This document shows, piece by piece, positions 8,778 to 20,126 of a DNA stretch of 64,000 nt (positions are counted from its first letter, which is position 1; each line of letters begins with the position of its first letter). A program made the translations under genes and the position numbers. This stretch comes from Mycolicibacter icosiumassiliensis (lineage in GTDB: Bacteria > Actinomycetota > Actinomycetes > Mycobacteriales > Mycobacteriaceae), in the NCBI RefSeq assembly GCF_900078685.2, contig NZ_LT546166.1, positions 364,801-428,800 of the forward strand. Direction: 5' to 3'. Under the pieces are notes generated by a model. That model had not been told where the DNA came from. It searched no databases and saw only the letters and a list, made by a program, of their open reading frames with translations.

Positions 8778-10775
8778 ATGGCGGTGGAGATGCCGGACAA
8801 CACCGAAGCGCAGCGTCCCGTGAGGGTCTCGGCCCGGCTGCTCGCCTCCGGTCACGGACGGCGATTGGGGACCGCCGCCGTCGCGGTCGGCGGCGCGCTG
8901 TCGATGTTGCTGGGCAGCCCGTCGGTCACCGCCAACAGTGTCGCGCCTGCGGTGACGTTGACCGCGGGATATCAGCAGGCTCTCGATGCCCTGCTCGACG
9001 CCATGAGGCAGGCACAGGCCTTCGATCTCTCGCTGCCGTATGCCTCGTCCGGCGACGCGGACACGCTGATGTCGATGCTGCGCAACACCAACTACCAACT
9101 GATCACCACCGGATTGTCGCGGGTTACCGAGCTGTTCAACGGGGTGTTCTTCCAATCGCCCGAAGTGGTCGCCGGTAACGTCGCCGACCCGCGCCAGTAT
9201 TTCGACTACTTCACCCCCGACATCTACTACCACGTCACCGCGGGGCTGGCTCCGGGCGCAACCTACGTGCTCACCGGAAACCTTGGCGGGGGAACCGAGC
9301 ATCTGTCGATCAGCACCATGGCCGTCACCGGTGCCACGGCCAACACCATCGAGGACCTGGAACTGGGCCACGGCTTGGTGGTCGACGCCAACGGCAACTT
9401 CACCATCTACATCGGACCCGAAGCACCCGCGGGCGCCGTCAACTTCCTGGACTCCTCCGACGCCACCGTCGGCGGCGCCGCGTCCCTGTTGATCCGCGAC
9501 ATGCTGGGCGACTGGGCCAAGGGGCCCGGCAGCATCAGCCTGCAGTGTGTCGCCGACTGCCCGCCGTTCTTTGCCATTCCCGCCGGCGGATTCTTCCCCA
9601 CCGAAGGCGGCGGAACCGACGCGCCGTCCGGGCCGGGCAAAATCGGCTCCGTCGATGACGTGCTGAACATGCTGCTGGGCGCCTTCGCCCAGATCGTCGT
9701 TCCGTTCAACCAGCGCAGCATCGAAGGCGGCGCATCGGTTGGCATGGAGGTGCCCGCCAACACGATGATGACGCTGGCACCCGAGACCAGCTACGGAGTC
9801 GGTCTGGAGTCTGCCGTCGTCACCGGCGGCAATTTTGATCTGGACCCCGGCGAGGCGCTGATCCTGAAGGTGCCGACCATCGACGCTGCCTATAGCGGCA
9901 TCGAGTTGATGAACGTCTACGGTGGGGCGCTGCCCTACGTCATGGCCCAGACCACCCTCAACCACACCCAGACCTATTACGCCGACGACGGCTACACCTA
10001 TTACGTTGTCAGCGCGACGAATCCGGGCGTCGCCAACTGGCTCGACACCGGCGGTCTGACGCGAGGTGAGATCTTCGCGCGCTTCGAGAACGTCGACGAC
10101 CGCGACGCCGCGATCGGTCTGGGAGTGACGGCCCAGGTGGTGCCGGTTGACGACATCGCCCAGTACCTGCCCAGCGACACTCCCACCGTCAGCCCTGAGG
10201 AGTTCGCCGCCGACATGGCCCGGCGGGTCTTCTCCTACGACTACGGCCTCGATGTGTCGCGGATACACGCCCAACCGGCCTGGGTGCTGCAGCATCTGGA
10301 GCTGAACGCGCTATCGGCCCTGATGGGCAGGGATAACTTCGAGTCGGTGTTCGGCAGCCAGCCCTTCACCCCGATCGAGCTGCGGTTCACCGACGCGCTG
10401 AGCCCGGACTGGGATGTCGTCATGCGCAGCGTCTTGGACCACCCGATGGAAAGCCTGACCTCGGTGTGGAACGCCCTGCCGGTCCTGACCAGCGACGTCA
10501 CCTTGCCGATCACGCTGGCGCTGGCCCAGACCGCCATGTCGGTGCTGATGCCGCAGATGTTCATCACGGCCATCGACGATGCGCTGTTCAACCCGAACAC
10601 CAGCATCCTGTCCGGCCTGCTCAATGCCCGCGACGACTTCGCGACGGCGATCTTGAGCGGCAACAACGACTGGCCGACCGAACTCAGTGAGCAGGCAGCC
10701 CAGCAGTGGGCGACCATGTCCGACCTGATCGCCAACACGCCGAGCTTCAGCCTGGTGGATCTGTTCGGCGGCTGA
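8778..10775 (+). CDS. Large exported protein of unknown function
   Basis: The product is 665 aa and starts after AGGAG (8771-8775). An Arg-rich N-terminus and a hydrophobic stretch (about residues 32-52) form a signal peptide. The mature part is acidic, low in Lys, and rich in Gly, Asn and Asp, which fits a secreted beta-structured protein. One segment (PDIYYHVTAGLAPGATYVLTG and, later, TNPGVANWLDTGGLTRGEIF) is reminiscent of DUF1214-type folds as in the neighbouring lipoprotein gene, but I cannot assign a family. One Cys pair (about residues 257 and 261) is present. It shares a 168-bp divergent promoter region with the lipoprotein operon; two minus-strand genes and this gene may be one functional locus. 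Confidence 0.75.
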   Translation: MAVEMPDNTEAQRPVRVSARLLASGHGRRLGTAAVAVGGALSMLLGSPSVTANSVAPAVTLTAGYQQALDALLDAMRQAQAFDLSLPYASSGDADTLMSMLRNTNYQLITTGLSRVTELFNGVFFQSPEVVAGNVADPRQYFDYFTPDIYYHVTAGLAPGATYVLTGNLGGGTEHLSISTMAVTGATANTIEDLELGHGLVVDANGNFTIYIGPEAPAGAVNFLDSSDATVGGAASLLIRDMLGDWAKGPGSISLQCVADCPPFFAIPAGGFFPTEGGGTDAPSGPGKIGSVDDVLNMLLGAFAQIVVPFNQRSIEGGASVGMEVPANTMMTLAPETSYGVGLESAVVTGGNFDLDPGEALILKVPTIDAAYSGIELMNVYGGALPYVMAQTTLNHTQTYYADDGYTYYVVSATNPGVANWLDTGGLTRGEIFARFENVDDRDAAIGLGVTAQVVPVDDIAQYLPSDTPTVSPEEFAADMARRVFSYDYGLDVSRIHAQPAWVLQHLELNALSALMGRDNFESVFGSQPFTPIELRFTDALSPDWDVVMRSVLDHPMESLTSVWNALPVLTSDVTLPITLALAQTAMSVLMPQMFITAIDDALFNPNTSILSGLLNARDDFATAILSGNNDWPTELSEQAAQQWATMSDLIANTPSFSLVDLFGG

Positions 10776-10878
10776 TCGGGTTACAGCCTTGCGGTGAACC
10801 TGATGGTTGGCTGTGGCTTTGAAACTTGTTAGCTGGAGCTGCTTGACGGGCCTAACGAAGCCTGAGGATCGTTGGAGT

Positions 10879-12717
10879 ATGGCGCTTCGACGTCTCAGGG
10901 TGGAAGGCTCGCCGGCCAGCAAGGCGATGGGTCGTCAACGCCGGCGGACGGTTGGAATAGCCAGCGTGGCCAGCGCGTTTGTGACCTTGGGGCTGGGGCA
11001 GCTGGCGTCCGCGGCCGATGTCCACGCCGATGAGTTTGATGTGATCGTTGACCAGGTCCTTAATTCGATGACGGATTTTTTGGAAATGGACTCGGTTAGC
11101 ACCGTGTTGGGCTCCCAGCTGGACACCAGCCTCGTCAGCTGGCTCGGCAGCCTCGATCCGGTTGCCGCGGTCAGCGCTGATGCGCAGCAGATGAGCCAGA
11201 ACTTGCTGGTCAACCCCGGCTTCGAGACGGCCGATCCATCCGGGTCGGGCTACAGCGGGGTGACCATACCGGGCTGGACGGAGACCGGCACCCCGACCGT
11301 GATCGCCTACGGCACTCCGCTGGGTTATCCGTCGCCGGTGTCGTTTCCGTTGCCGACGGTGTCCGGGTTGTTCGGCTTTCCGCAGGACGCACCGCCTGGA
11401 GGCGGCGACAATTTCGCCGGCGGCGGCCCGGTGGGCACCTCCAGCATCAGCCAAACCGTCGACGTCGCCGGCGCGGCCGGAACGCCGTATGCGCTCAGTG
11501 CGGATCTCGGTGGCCAAACGTGGAACCCGTCCTACGCCTCAGTGCAGGTCAATTTCCTCGACGCCCACGGCGATGTGGTGGGCACCGGCTCGCTCAATCC
11601 CGTCACCGTCTGGGATCGCTGGGGTTTCACCGGGTTTGAGGAACGCGAGATCACCGGCACAGTACCGGAGGGCGCCGTCTCCGCGCAGGTGACCACAACC
11701 TTCACTGACAAGAACGGGTTCCTCGGTAACTACAACGGCTCCTACGCCGACAACGAGTCGTTCACCGTCGGCGATCCGAACCTCAGCCCAGCGCCGCTCG
11801 TCCCACCGACCTCTGACGTCGGCCAACTGGATCACGTGTTCGTCATCTACATGGAGAACAAGGGCGCCGACGACATCGTCGGCAGCCCCAACGCGCCGTA
11901 CATCAACAGCCTGATCAACAACTACGGATATGACGACAACTACTACGCGCTGAGCCACCCCAGCGACCCCAACTACTTCCGGATCCTGGGCGGCTCGGAC
12001 TTCGGCATCGACTACAACTCGCCGCCGAACTCCATCGACGCCCCAAGCCTCATGCAGGAAATGGATCAGGCGGGCATCACCTGGGCCGGCTACGCGCAGA
12101 GCATGCCGTCGCCGGGGGCCATCGTGTCCTCGGGTGACTACTCCGTCGACGAACTGCCCTTTGCCGAATTCAACTACGTCTACGGCAACACCCCCGACTA
12201 CCTGCAGGAGCACCTGCTTCCACTGACGCAGTTGGCCACCAACCTCGCTGACCCGAGCACCTTCCCGGGATTTACCTGGATCGCCGCCAATGAGGACAAC
12301 AACATGGAAGGCCCGGTCGACTCCTTCAGTGGCGTTCTCCAATTCATTGCCACCCAGTTCACGAACCATCAGTACAACGTCGCGGCCGGCGACCAGTTCG
12401 TCCAGCAAGAGGTCTCCACCATCGAGAACTCCAAGACGTGGACCGACCCGAACGAGAAGGACGTCATCATCCTCACCACCGACGAGGACAACAACAACCT
12501 GTCACTGGGATTCGGTAACCAAGGCAATAACGTTCCGATGATCGTCATCCCGAACGACGGCGCCGTGACACTCGGCGGGATGCAATCCGGCAACTTCACC
12601 ACCGACGCCTACTACAACGAGTACAGCCTGATGGCCACGATCGAAGACGCCTTGGGTCTGGCCCCGCTCACCGACAACGACATGTACGCCCAGCCCATGA
12701 ACGCCTTCTGGAAGTAG
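10879..12717 (+). CDS. Exported phosphoesterase (PF04185, SapM/phospholipase-C-like) with N-terminal beta-sandwich domain
   Basis: The product is about 612 aa. After a signal peptide (hydrophobic stretch ending LGLGQLASA) comes a domain of about 190 residues beginning NLLVNPGFE, typical of DUF642/carbohydrate-binding-like sandwiches. A C-terminal domain of about 300 residues starts LDHVFVIYMENKG. It carries the metal-binding pattern of the alkaline-phosphatase superfamily phosphoesterases, with YMENK, SHPSDPNYF and a late TTDEDNNN block. In mycobacteria this family includes the acid phosphatase SapM and phospholipases C. The likely role is extracytoplasmic hydrolysis of phosphate esters, possibly lipids or cell-wall sugars held by the N-terminal domain. 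The start is uncertain: ATG 10879 is chosen, and ATG 10927 would still leave the signal peptide. Confidence 0.78.
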   Translation: MALRRLRVEGSPASKAMGRQRRRTVGIASVASAFVTLGLGQLASAADVHADEFDVIVDQVLNSMTDFLEMDSVSTVLGSQLDTSLVSWLGSLDPVAAVSADAQQMSQNLLVNPGFETADPSGSGYSGVTIPGWTETGTPTVIAYGTPLGYPSPVSFPLPTVSGLFGFPQDAPPGGGDNFAGGGPVGTSSISQTVDVAGAAGTPYALSADLGGQTWNPSYASVQVNFLDAHGDVVGTGSLNPVTVWDRWGFTGFEEREITGTVPEGAVSAQVTTTFTDKNGFLGNYNGSYADNESFTVGDPNLSPAPLVPPTSDVGQLDHVFVIYMENKGADDIVGSPNAPYINSLINNYGYDDNYYALSHPSDPNYFRILGGSDFGIDYNSPPNSIDAPSLMQEMDQAGITWAGYAQSMPSPGAIVSSGDYSVDELPFAEFNYVYGNTPDYLQEHLLPLTQLATNLADPSTFPGFTWIAANEDNNMEGPVDSFSGVLQFIATQFTNHQYNVAAGDQFVQQEVSTIENSKTWTDPNEKDVIILTTDEDNNNLSLGFGNQGNNVPMIVIPNDGAVTLGGMQSGNFTTDAYYNEYSLMATIEDALGLAPLTDNDMYAQPMNAFWK

Positions 12718-12733
12718 TCACGGCCCGGCGCAC

Positions 12734-12774
12734 CGTCAAGCATCAACCGGAGACAAAACGTCAAGCATCACCCG
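12734..12774. repeat. Short direct repeat, two 16-bp copies
   Basis: CGTCAAGCATCAACCG (12734-12749) and CGTCAAGCATCACCCG (12759-12774) differ at one base and start 25 bp apart. They lie between the phosphoesterase stop and the tRNA gene. Function is unknown; they may be a small duplication. Confidence 0.6.
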
Positions 12775-12789
12775 ACGCCATACAAAAAA

Positions 12790-12865
12790 TGGTGCCCCCG
12801 GCAGGATTCGAACCTGCGACACCGGCTTTAGGAGAGCCGTGCTCTATCCCCTGAGCTACGGGGGC
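12790..12865 (-). tRNA. tRNA-Arg (anticodon CCT)
   Basis: On the minus strand a 7-bp acceptor stem (GCCCCCG/CGGGGGC), D arm, anticodon stem CGGCT/AGCCG with loop CTCCTAA, and T arm GCAGG-TTCGAAT-CCTGC fold without mismatch. The anticodon CCT reads AGG codons. The discriminator is A and CCA is encoded (12790-12792 on the complement). Confidence 0.96.
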
Positions 12866-12965
12866 GGGGACCTGTTGGAATAGGTGGTGAAAACTCTAGT
12901 TGATGGTGGGCGGTCGCCGATGCGCGGTCGTGGGGGCGCGTCGCCTGCCGGCTTCCGGTGGTTGG

Positions 12966-13493
12966 TCAGCCCTGAGACGGCCCGGTCTGGTTGAAACGCG
13001 CAGCAATCCGCGGATTGTCCAGCAGGTGCTCCGGGAACCCGGGACCTGCGTGGGCGTGGGTTTGCTCGGATGCCACGGCGGCACCGCAGTGTGCGCACAC
13101 CACGATGGCCTCCAGATCGTGGCCGCACGGCTCATGGCTCAGGATCACCGGCAGTTCTTTGCCGTGATGCATCCACCGGTCGCCCCAGGTCTTCATCGCG
13201 GCCATGACGGGGAAGAAGTCACGGCCGGATTCGGTGAGCAGGTATTCATGCCGGACCGGCTCGGTCTGGTATTCCCGGCGCTCGAGCAGGCCGGCGTCGA
13301 CGAGTACGCGCAGTCGGTCGGTCAGGGTGTTGCGGGCAATGCCTAGGGAGGCGATGAACGCGTCGAACCTGGTTTCGCCGTAGAAGGCCTCACGGAGCAC
13401 GAGCAGCGTCCAGCCGTCACCGACCAGGTCAGCGGTGCGCGCGATGGTGCAGGGCCATCTGGCGAACGAGGTCGTTTTCACGTCGATGAGCAT
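12966..13493 (-). CDS. HxlR-family transcriptional regulator with Cys/His cluster
   Basis: The product is 175 aa. Winged-helix HxlR features are clear: Cys15 near the N-terminus, GDGWTLLVLREAFYGETRFDAF, GIARNTLTDRLRVLVDAGLLERR, and a beta-wing ending YLLTESGRDFFPV. The C-terminal 40 residues carry His/Cys pairs (HEPCGH and CAHCG) that could bind zinc or form a redox switch. HxlR proteins commonly sense reactive electrophiles through cysteine. The gene is divergent from the molybdopterin oxidoreductase at 13593 with 99 bp between starts, so that gene is a likely target. The protein starts at ATG 13493. Confidence 0.85.
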   Translation of the reverse strand: MLIDVKTTSFARWPCTIARTADLVGDGWTLLVLREAFYGETRFDAFIASLGIARNTLTDRLRVLVDAGLLERREYQTEPVRHEYLLTESGRDFFPVMAAMKTWGDRWMHHGKELPVILSHEPCGHDLEAIVVCAHCGAAVASEQTHAHAGPGFPEHLLDNPRIAARFNQTGPSQG

Positions 13494-13592
13494 ATCAGTT
13501 GCGTGTTGAGACGGACTTGTGGCGACAGCGTCGACGGGTTACTGTCGGGTCAGTTTCAATATGCAACTGCCGAGGCCGCCGAGGAGCGATGC

Positions 13593-15859
<2,267 letters not shown>

Positions 15860-15860
<1 letters not shown>

Positions 15861-16036
15861 TGCACACGTTCCGTCAGGCCATCGATGCTCGTGATCTCGA
15901 TGCTGCGATCGCGTTGCTCGCCGACGACGTGGTGTTCCGCAGCCCGATCGCGCACAAGCCCTATGCGGGCAAGGACATCGTCGGGGTCATCCTGCGAACC
16001 GTTGTGACGGTCTTCGAGGATTTCCGCTACTCATGA
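15860..16036 (+). pseudogene. Truncated NTF2/SnoaL-like protein (58 codons), paralog of the gene at 60413
   Basis: The ORF starts MHTFRQAIDARD and ends VFEDFRYS. It aligns closely with the first 57 residues of the 134-aa protein encoded at 60413 (MHPFRQAVEARD to VFEDFHYV), then stops exactly where the crotonase gene starts (ATGA overlap, 16033-16036). The C-terminal half of the NTF2-like barrel is missing, so the protein is unlikely to fold as its family does. The likely cause is a deletion that joined its middle to the crotonase start. Confidence 0.75.
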
Positions 16037-16830
16037 CCGCTGACCTGAACCTGGCGACCGTCACCCTGGAGCGCGACGGCCATGTGCTGCTGATGGGCCT
16101 CAATCGGCCCGAAAAGCGCAACGCATTCAACACTGTGATGCTGGCCGATCTATCCCGCGCCTACGCATTGTTGGAAGCCGACGGCGACCTGCGCGTGGGC
16201 GTGCTCTTCGCTCACGGCGAGCACTTTACCGCCGGGCTGGACCTGATCGATGTCGCGCCGAAGATCGCCGGCGGCGCATCGGTCTATCCCGAAGGCGGGC
16301 GTGACCCGTGGCGGCTCGACGGCACCTGGACCAAGCCGATCGTCGCCGCCACCCAGGGGCGCTGCCTCACACTGGGCATCGAGTTGCTGCTGGCGGCCGA
16401 CATCCGCCTCGCCGCCGAGGACGCCCGATTCGCCCAGATCGAGATCCGCCGCGGCATCTTCCCGTTCGGCGGCAGCACGATTCGCATGCCGCAGCAGGCC
16501 GGCTGGGGCAACGCGATGCGCTGGCTGCTCACCGGCGACGAGTTCGACGCCGTCGAGGCTCATCGCATCGGTCTGGTCCAGGAGGTCAGCCCCGATGCCA
16601 GCACGGCCCAGCAACGCGCCCGCGACATCGCCCACACCATCGCCGACCGTTGCGCACCGCTTGGGGTCGCCGCCACCCTGGCCTCGGCGCACGCGGCATC
16701 GCTGGACGGTGACAGCGCCGCCATCGAACAACTGCGCCCGGAAGTGCAGCGGCTGTTCGGTAGCGCCGATGCCGCCGAGGGAGTGCAATCCTTCGTCGAA
16801 CGCCGCGACGCCCGATTCCAGGGCCGCTGA
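16033..16830 (+). CDS. Enoyl-CoA hydratase/isomerase (crotonase) family protein
   Basis: The product is 265 aa. The crotonase core is visible: NRPEKRNAFN near residue 23, an oxyanion-hole segment HFTAGLDL, a second at QGRCLTLGIELLLAADIRLA, and FAQIEIRRGIFPFGG where the family's catalytic Glu usually lies. Such enzymes act on acyl-CoA thioesters, typically hydrating or isomerising enoyl-CoA in the cytoplasm. The start overlaps the stop of the truncated NTF2-like ORF, so translation is probably coupled to the upstream molybdopterin gene. The substrate is unknown and the catalytic acid assignment is not certain. Confidence 0.85.
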   Translation: MTADLNLATVTLERDGHVLLMGLNRPEKRNAFNTVMLADLSRAYALLEADGDLRVGVLFAHGEHFTAGLDLIDVAPKIAGGASVYPEGGRDPWRLDGTWTKPIVAATQGRCLTLGIELLLAADIRLAAEDARFAQIEIRRGIFPFGGSTIRMPQQAGWGNAMRWLLTGDEFDAVEAHRIGLVQEVSPDASTAQQRARDIAHTIADRCAPLGVAATLASAHAASLDGDSAAIEQLRPEVQRLFGSADAAEGVQSFVERRDARFQGR

Positions 16831-16928
16831 ACCACCCACCCGGAACGCGGATCCGGTTTCGGGCACCGAGACTGAGACATGGGGTGTGGTTTCGCCCTGT
16901 GGTTGAGCGTGTCTTGGGCGCTGCGGGG

Positions 16929-17441
16929 TCACTCGCCGGCCGTGGTTTTGCTCCGCTGGTAGTGCCGACGCGCTTTCATGCGGTTGCCGCAGATCGCCAT
17001 TGAGCACCACCGCGCGGTGTTGGGCTTGCTGCGATCAATCAGGAACAGCTGGCATTCGGTGTTGGCGCATGGCCGAAGTCGTCCGGGGCTGGAGATCCGT
17101 AACGCATCCCAGGCGAGTATGACGCGCGCGACGGGTTCCGCCGACAGGGTCCAGGCGATGCCGTCGTCAGACATGACGGGGGACAGCTCAACGCCTTTGA
17201 GGAAGGGCTGCAACGTCTGCGGGGCCAGGTCTCCGCGCACCACGGCTTGCAACGCGGTCCGCGCGTTGAGGAGTTCCTGAAGTTGCCCACTGGTGACGGA
17301 GATGCCGTGCGCATTCAGCCAGGCTTGGGCCGTGGCCGGATCGTCGAGTTCATCGTGTGGCACGCCATCGATGACCGGGGTGGTGTTGAGCAGGTCCAGT
17401 AGCAGAGCCTCATCGGCGGGCCCCGTCGCGGCAATTTCCAC
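16929..17441 (-). CDS. CGNR zinc-finger (ABATE) transcriptional regulator
   Basis: The product is 170 aa. It has an N-terminal ABATE-type stress-related domain (DEALLLDLLNTTPVIDG) and a C-terminal CGNR zinc finger with Cys residues in CANTECQLF, WCSMAICGNR and the closing RRHYQR. These proteins are thought to bind DNA through the CGNR motif. The gene is divergent from the alpha/beta hydrolase at 17522, with 80 bp between the start codons, so it probably regulates the hydrolase and the reductase after it. Confidence 0.85.
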   Translation of the reverse strand: MEIAATGPADEALLLDLLNTTPVIDGVPHDELDDPATAQAWLNAHGISVTSGQLQELLNARTALQAVVRGDLAPQTLQPFLKGVELSPVMSDDGIAWTLSAEPVARVILAWDALRISSPGRLRPCANTECQLFLIDRSKPNTARWCSMAICGNRMKARRHYQRSKTTAGE

Positions 17442-17521
17442 ATAACCTCCAAAATGCTGTTGACAGGTTACACCATGAGTGCTTGACTCCTAACTATCAA
17501 AATCTGGTTAAGGGGTTAGTT

Positions 17522-18394
17522 ATGGTTTCTTCGGTCAGGCACCAGTACGCCACCGTCGACGGGCGACGGTTGTTCTACCGGGAGGCCGGAAGCGGCGACG
17601 CGCCCGCGATCGTGTTGTTGCACGGCTTTCCGACCAGCTCCTACATGTTCCGCGACCTCATCACCCACTTGGCGGACGACTACCACGTGATCGCCCCGGA
17701 CTACTTGGGCTTCGGTCATTCGGATATGCCGCTGGTAACCGAATTCGACTACACCTTCGACAACCTCGCGGGGCTCGTCCAGGGGCTGCTGGATCAGCTC
17801 GGGCTGGCCCGCTACGCCATCTATGTCCAGGATTACGGCGCGCCGATCGGCTGGCGACTGGCGCTGAGCCGGCCGCACTCCATCAGCGCCATCATCACGC
17901 AGAACGGCAACGGCTACGACGAAGGCTTCATACCGGCCTTCTGGTCAACCGTCTGGGACTACCAGCGTGGGCAGACTGCCGAGACCGAGGCGGCCATCCG
18001 CGCGGCGCTGGACATCGAATCGGTCAGATGGCAGTACCTGACCGGTGCGCCGGACGAGTCGCTGGTCAGCCCCGATACCTGGACCCTGGATAGTGCCCTG
18101 CTGTCTCGGCCGGGCAATGACGATATTCAGCTCACGCTGTTCCGGGACTACGCCACCAACCCGCCGATGTATCCCGCGCTGCACGACTACTTACGCACCA
18201 GCGGGGTTCCGGTGCTGGCCGTGTGGGGAAAGTCGGACCCGATCTTCGCCCCCGACGGTGCCCGGGCGTTCGGCCGGGACGCACGAGAGGCCGAAATCCA
18301 TCTGCTCGACGGCGGCCACTTCTTACTGGAGACCGCGGTCGATGAAGTGGCGGAGTTGATCAAAGGCTTCTTGCGCCGGGTCGGCGGACATTGA
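17522..18394 (+). CDS. Alpha/beta hydrolase with Asp nucleophile (haloalkane dehalogenase/epoxide hydrolase type)
   Basis: The product is 290 aa. The oxyanion segment HGFPTSS is near residue 38, the nucleophile elbow VQDYGAPIGW has Asp where lipases have Ser, and the C-terminal catalytic His is in GGHFLLET. An Asp nucleophile in this context is typical of haloalkane dehalogenases and epoxide hydrolases. A simple carbon-halogen or epoxide hydrolysis in the cytoplasm is therefore likely. ATG 17522 follows AAGGGG; an upstream in-frame start (17483) lacks conserved residues. The gene is followed at 52 bp by an MDR reductase and is divergent from a CGNR regulator. Confidence 0.83.
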   Translation: MVSSVRHQYATVDGRRLFYREAGSGDAPAIVLLHGFPTSSYMFRDLITHLADDYHVIAPDYLGFGHSDMPLVTEFDYTFDNLAGLVQGLLDQLGLARYAIYVQDYGAPIGWRLALSRPHSISAIITQNGNGYDEGFIPAFWSTVWDYQRGQTAETEAAIRAALDIESVRWQYLTGAPDESLVSPDTWTLDSALLSRPGNDDIQLTLFRDYATNPPMYPALHDYLRTSGVPVLAVWGKSDPIFAPDGARAFGRDAREAEIHLLDGGHFLLETAVDEVAELIKGFLRRVGGH

Positions 18395-18446
18395 CGCTTA
18401 TAGCTCGAAAAAACCTACACACCAAGATATTCAGAGGAGATGCACC

Positions 18447-19493
18447 ATGGCTACGACACCCACGCCGGCCATCCCGGCTCGCCCCGCGGTAGTGCGAGAA
18501 GCCGCGGGCGGCCCGACCATGCGCGCAATTGTTCTCGACGGCTTCGGGGGACTGGACACTTTGACCTACGCCGATATTCCCAAGCCACTGCCGAAGCAGG
18601 GCGAGGTGGTGATCAGGGTCAAGGGATTCGGACTCAACCACGCCGAGATGCATATGCGTCGGGGTGAATGGGCCGAGGCCGCCGAAGTCAGCGGTATCGA
18701 ATGCGTCGGCATCGTCGACGCTTGTCCAGGCGGAGAATTCCCGGTGGGCGCCCAGGTCGCCGCACTGATGGGCGGGCTCGGCCGTAGCGTCAATGGCAGC
18801 TACGCGCAATTCACCCGGGTGCGCGCCGAGAATGTCGCGTTGATCGAATCGGACCTGCCGTGGAGCCAGCTGGCCGCACTTCCGGAAACCTATGCCACCG
18901 CATGGACCTGTCTGTTCCGCAACCTCGACTTGACCGCGGGGCAGACCATCGTGATCCGCGGAGCGACCTCGTCTTTCGGTCAGGCGGCTGTGAAGCTGGC
19001 CGTGGAGGCTGGAGCGCGGGTGATCGCTACAACGCGTAGCCGGAAACGGTTTGGCTTGCTGACGTCGCTCCGGGCTGAACGTGCCGAGCTGGAGGTTCCC
19101 GATTTGGGTACTCACATCGCCGAAGCCAAACGGGTGGATGCCGTTCTCGATCTGGTGGGCAACAACACGATTCTCGACTCCTTGGACATGCTGCGCCGGG
19201 GCGGTACGGCGTGCTTGGCCGGCTGGCTCGGGGGACTGGATCCCATCGCCGACTTCAACCCGCTGTTGCAGATGGCCAGTGGTGTCAATCTCAGCTTCTT
19301 CGGCAGCTTCGTGTTCGGTGCCCCGGGCTTTCCGTTGTCGGACGTGCCGCTGCAGGACATCGCCGGCAAGGTTCGCGACGGCCGCCTGGAGGCCACGCCG
19401 TCACACGTCTTCTCCTTTGACCAGATCCGCGAAGCGCATCGGGTTATGGAATCAGGGGAGGCCGGCGGAAAAATCGTCGTGGTACTCGACTGA
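18447..19493 (+). CDS. Zinc-less medium-chain dehydrogenase/quinone-oxidoreductase-like protein
   Basis: The product is 348 aa of the MDR superfamily. It has an N-terminal GroES-like fold (EVVIRVKGFGLNHAEMHMRRG) and a nucleotide-binding fold with GATSSFGQAAVKLA followed by ATTRSRKR, which suggests NADPH preference. Structural and catalytic zinc cysteines of alcohol dehydrogenases are absent, as in quinone oxidoreductases. AGAGGAG precedes ATG 18447. Probably co-transcribed with the hydrolase at 17522; together they could degrade a xenobiotic or lipid aldehyde, but no substrate can be named. Confidence 0.84.
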   Translation: MATTPTPAIPARPAVVREAAGGPTMRAIVLDGFGGLDTLTYADIPKPLPKQGEVVIRVKGFGLNHAEMHMRRGEWAEAAEVSGIECVGIVDACPGGEFPVGAQVAALMGGLGRSVNGSYAQFTRVRAENVALIESDLPWSQLAALPETYATAWTCLFRNLDLTAGQTIVIRGATSSFGQAAVKLAVEAGARVIATTRSRKRFGLLTSLRAERAELEVPDLGTHIAEAKRVDAVLDLVGNNTILDSLDMLRRGGTACLAGWLGGLDPIADFNPLLQMASGVNLSFFGSFVFGAPGFPLSDVPLQDIAGKVRDGRLEATPSHVFSFDQIREAHRVMESGEAGGKIVVVLD

Positions 19494-19521
19494 GATCGTT
19501 GCTGGTCGGCGTACCTCGCCA

Positions 19522-20079
19522 TCAGCGCAGGTCAGCCGGCGGGGTGTGCACCAGCAGTGGGTCGGGATCGGCTGCCATCGCCAGCAGGCCACGCACGCCG
19601 CGGATCACCAGCGGCCAATTGCGGGGGTTGCGCAGGTTGAGCCCGCCGATGAGCTGCTTGAGCATCGACAGGGTGTCGAAGTAGATCCGCTCGGTTACCA
19701 GGGTCTCGTCCTCGCCGAAGACGAAGTAGGCCGTCATCCGGGTGCGGTGCCGCGATCCGGTCGCCGGAACACCGCCCAATGGACCCAAATGGGTTCCCAG
19801 AAGCCAGAACTCGACGATCACCGCGTCGGCGCTGTGGCGCGGCGCGATGATCTCGTGGTCTTGGTCGGGGAAGGCGACGCGGGTGTCGCGGTAGTACTGG
19901 CGGACCTCGGCATCACCGTCGTGCACGGTCAGGGTGGGGACGATCTCGTAGTGCGGATGCGGAAACGTGGCCAGTACGTCGTCCCAGTCCTGGCACACCT
20001 CGTCGTGGAAGTGGTCGAGGACGAGTCTCTCGCGCGCCAGCAAAACGTCGGCGGGTGGGATGGCGAAGCGGTCGGTCAT
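19522..20079 (-). CDS. SnoaL/NTF2-like protein
   Basis: The product is 185 aa. A cone-shaped NTF2-like barrel is indicated by the N-terminal helix and the strands HYEIVPTLTVHDGDAEVRQYYRDT and TRMTAYFVFGEDETLVTERIYFDT. Members include polyketide cyclases, isomerases and many proteins of unknown role. ATG 20079 has a GGAGG site. The gene is divergent from the ChoD-like oxidase (47 bp between starts), so a sterol-related role is possible but not shown. Confidence 0.78.
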   Translation of the reverse strand: MTDRFAIPPADVLLARERLVLDHFHDEVCQDWDDVLATFPHPHYEIVPTLTVHDGDAEVRQYYRDTRVAFPDQDHEIIAPRHSADAVIVEFWLLGTHLGPLGGVPATGSRHRTRMTAYFVFGEDETLVTERIYFDTLSMLKQLIGGLNLRNPRNWPLVIRGVRGLLAMAADPDPLLVHTPPADLR

Positions 20080-20126
20080 GGCATCCTCCAGACAAGAGCC
20101 CGCGGCGTGGCGATAATGGCAGGCTA

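Noticed and set aside
8574-10295. Open frame of 573 codons on the minus strand opposite the exported protein gene
   Set aside because: Its translation is low-complexity and has no family features; the plus-strand frame has signal peptide, ribosome-binding site and normal composition. It is a by-product of high GC.
12734-12774. Two 16-bp direct repeats as the start of a CRISPR array or attachment site
   Set aside because: Only two units with a 9-bp gap and no cas or integrase genes; next to a tRNA, but not a copy of tRNA sequence.
17442-17521. Inverted TAACC/GGTTA half-sites and TTGACA in the CGNR/hydrolase intergenic region as an operator-promoter
   Set aside because: Half-sites are only 5 bp and no -10 lies at proper spacing from TTGACA; too weak to call.
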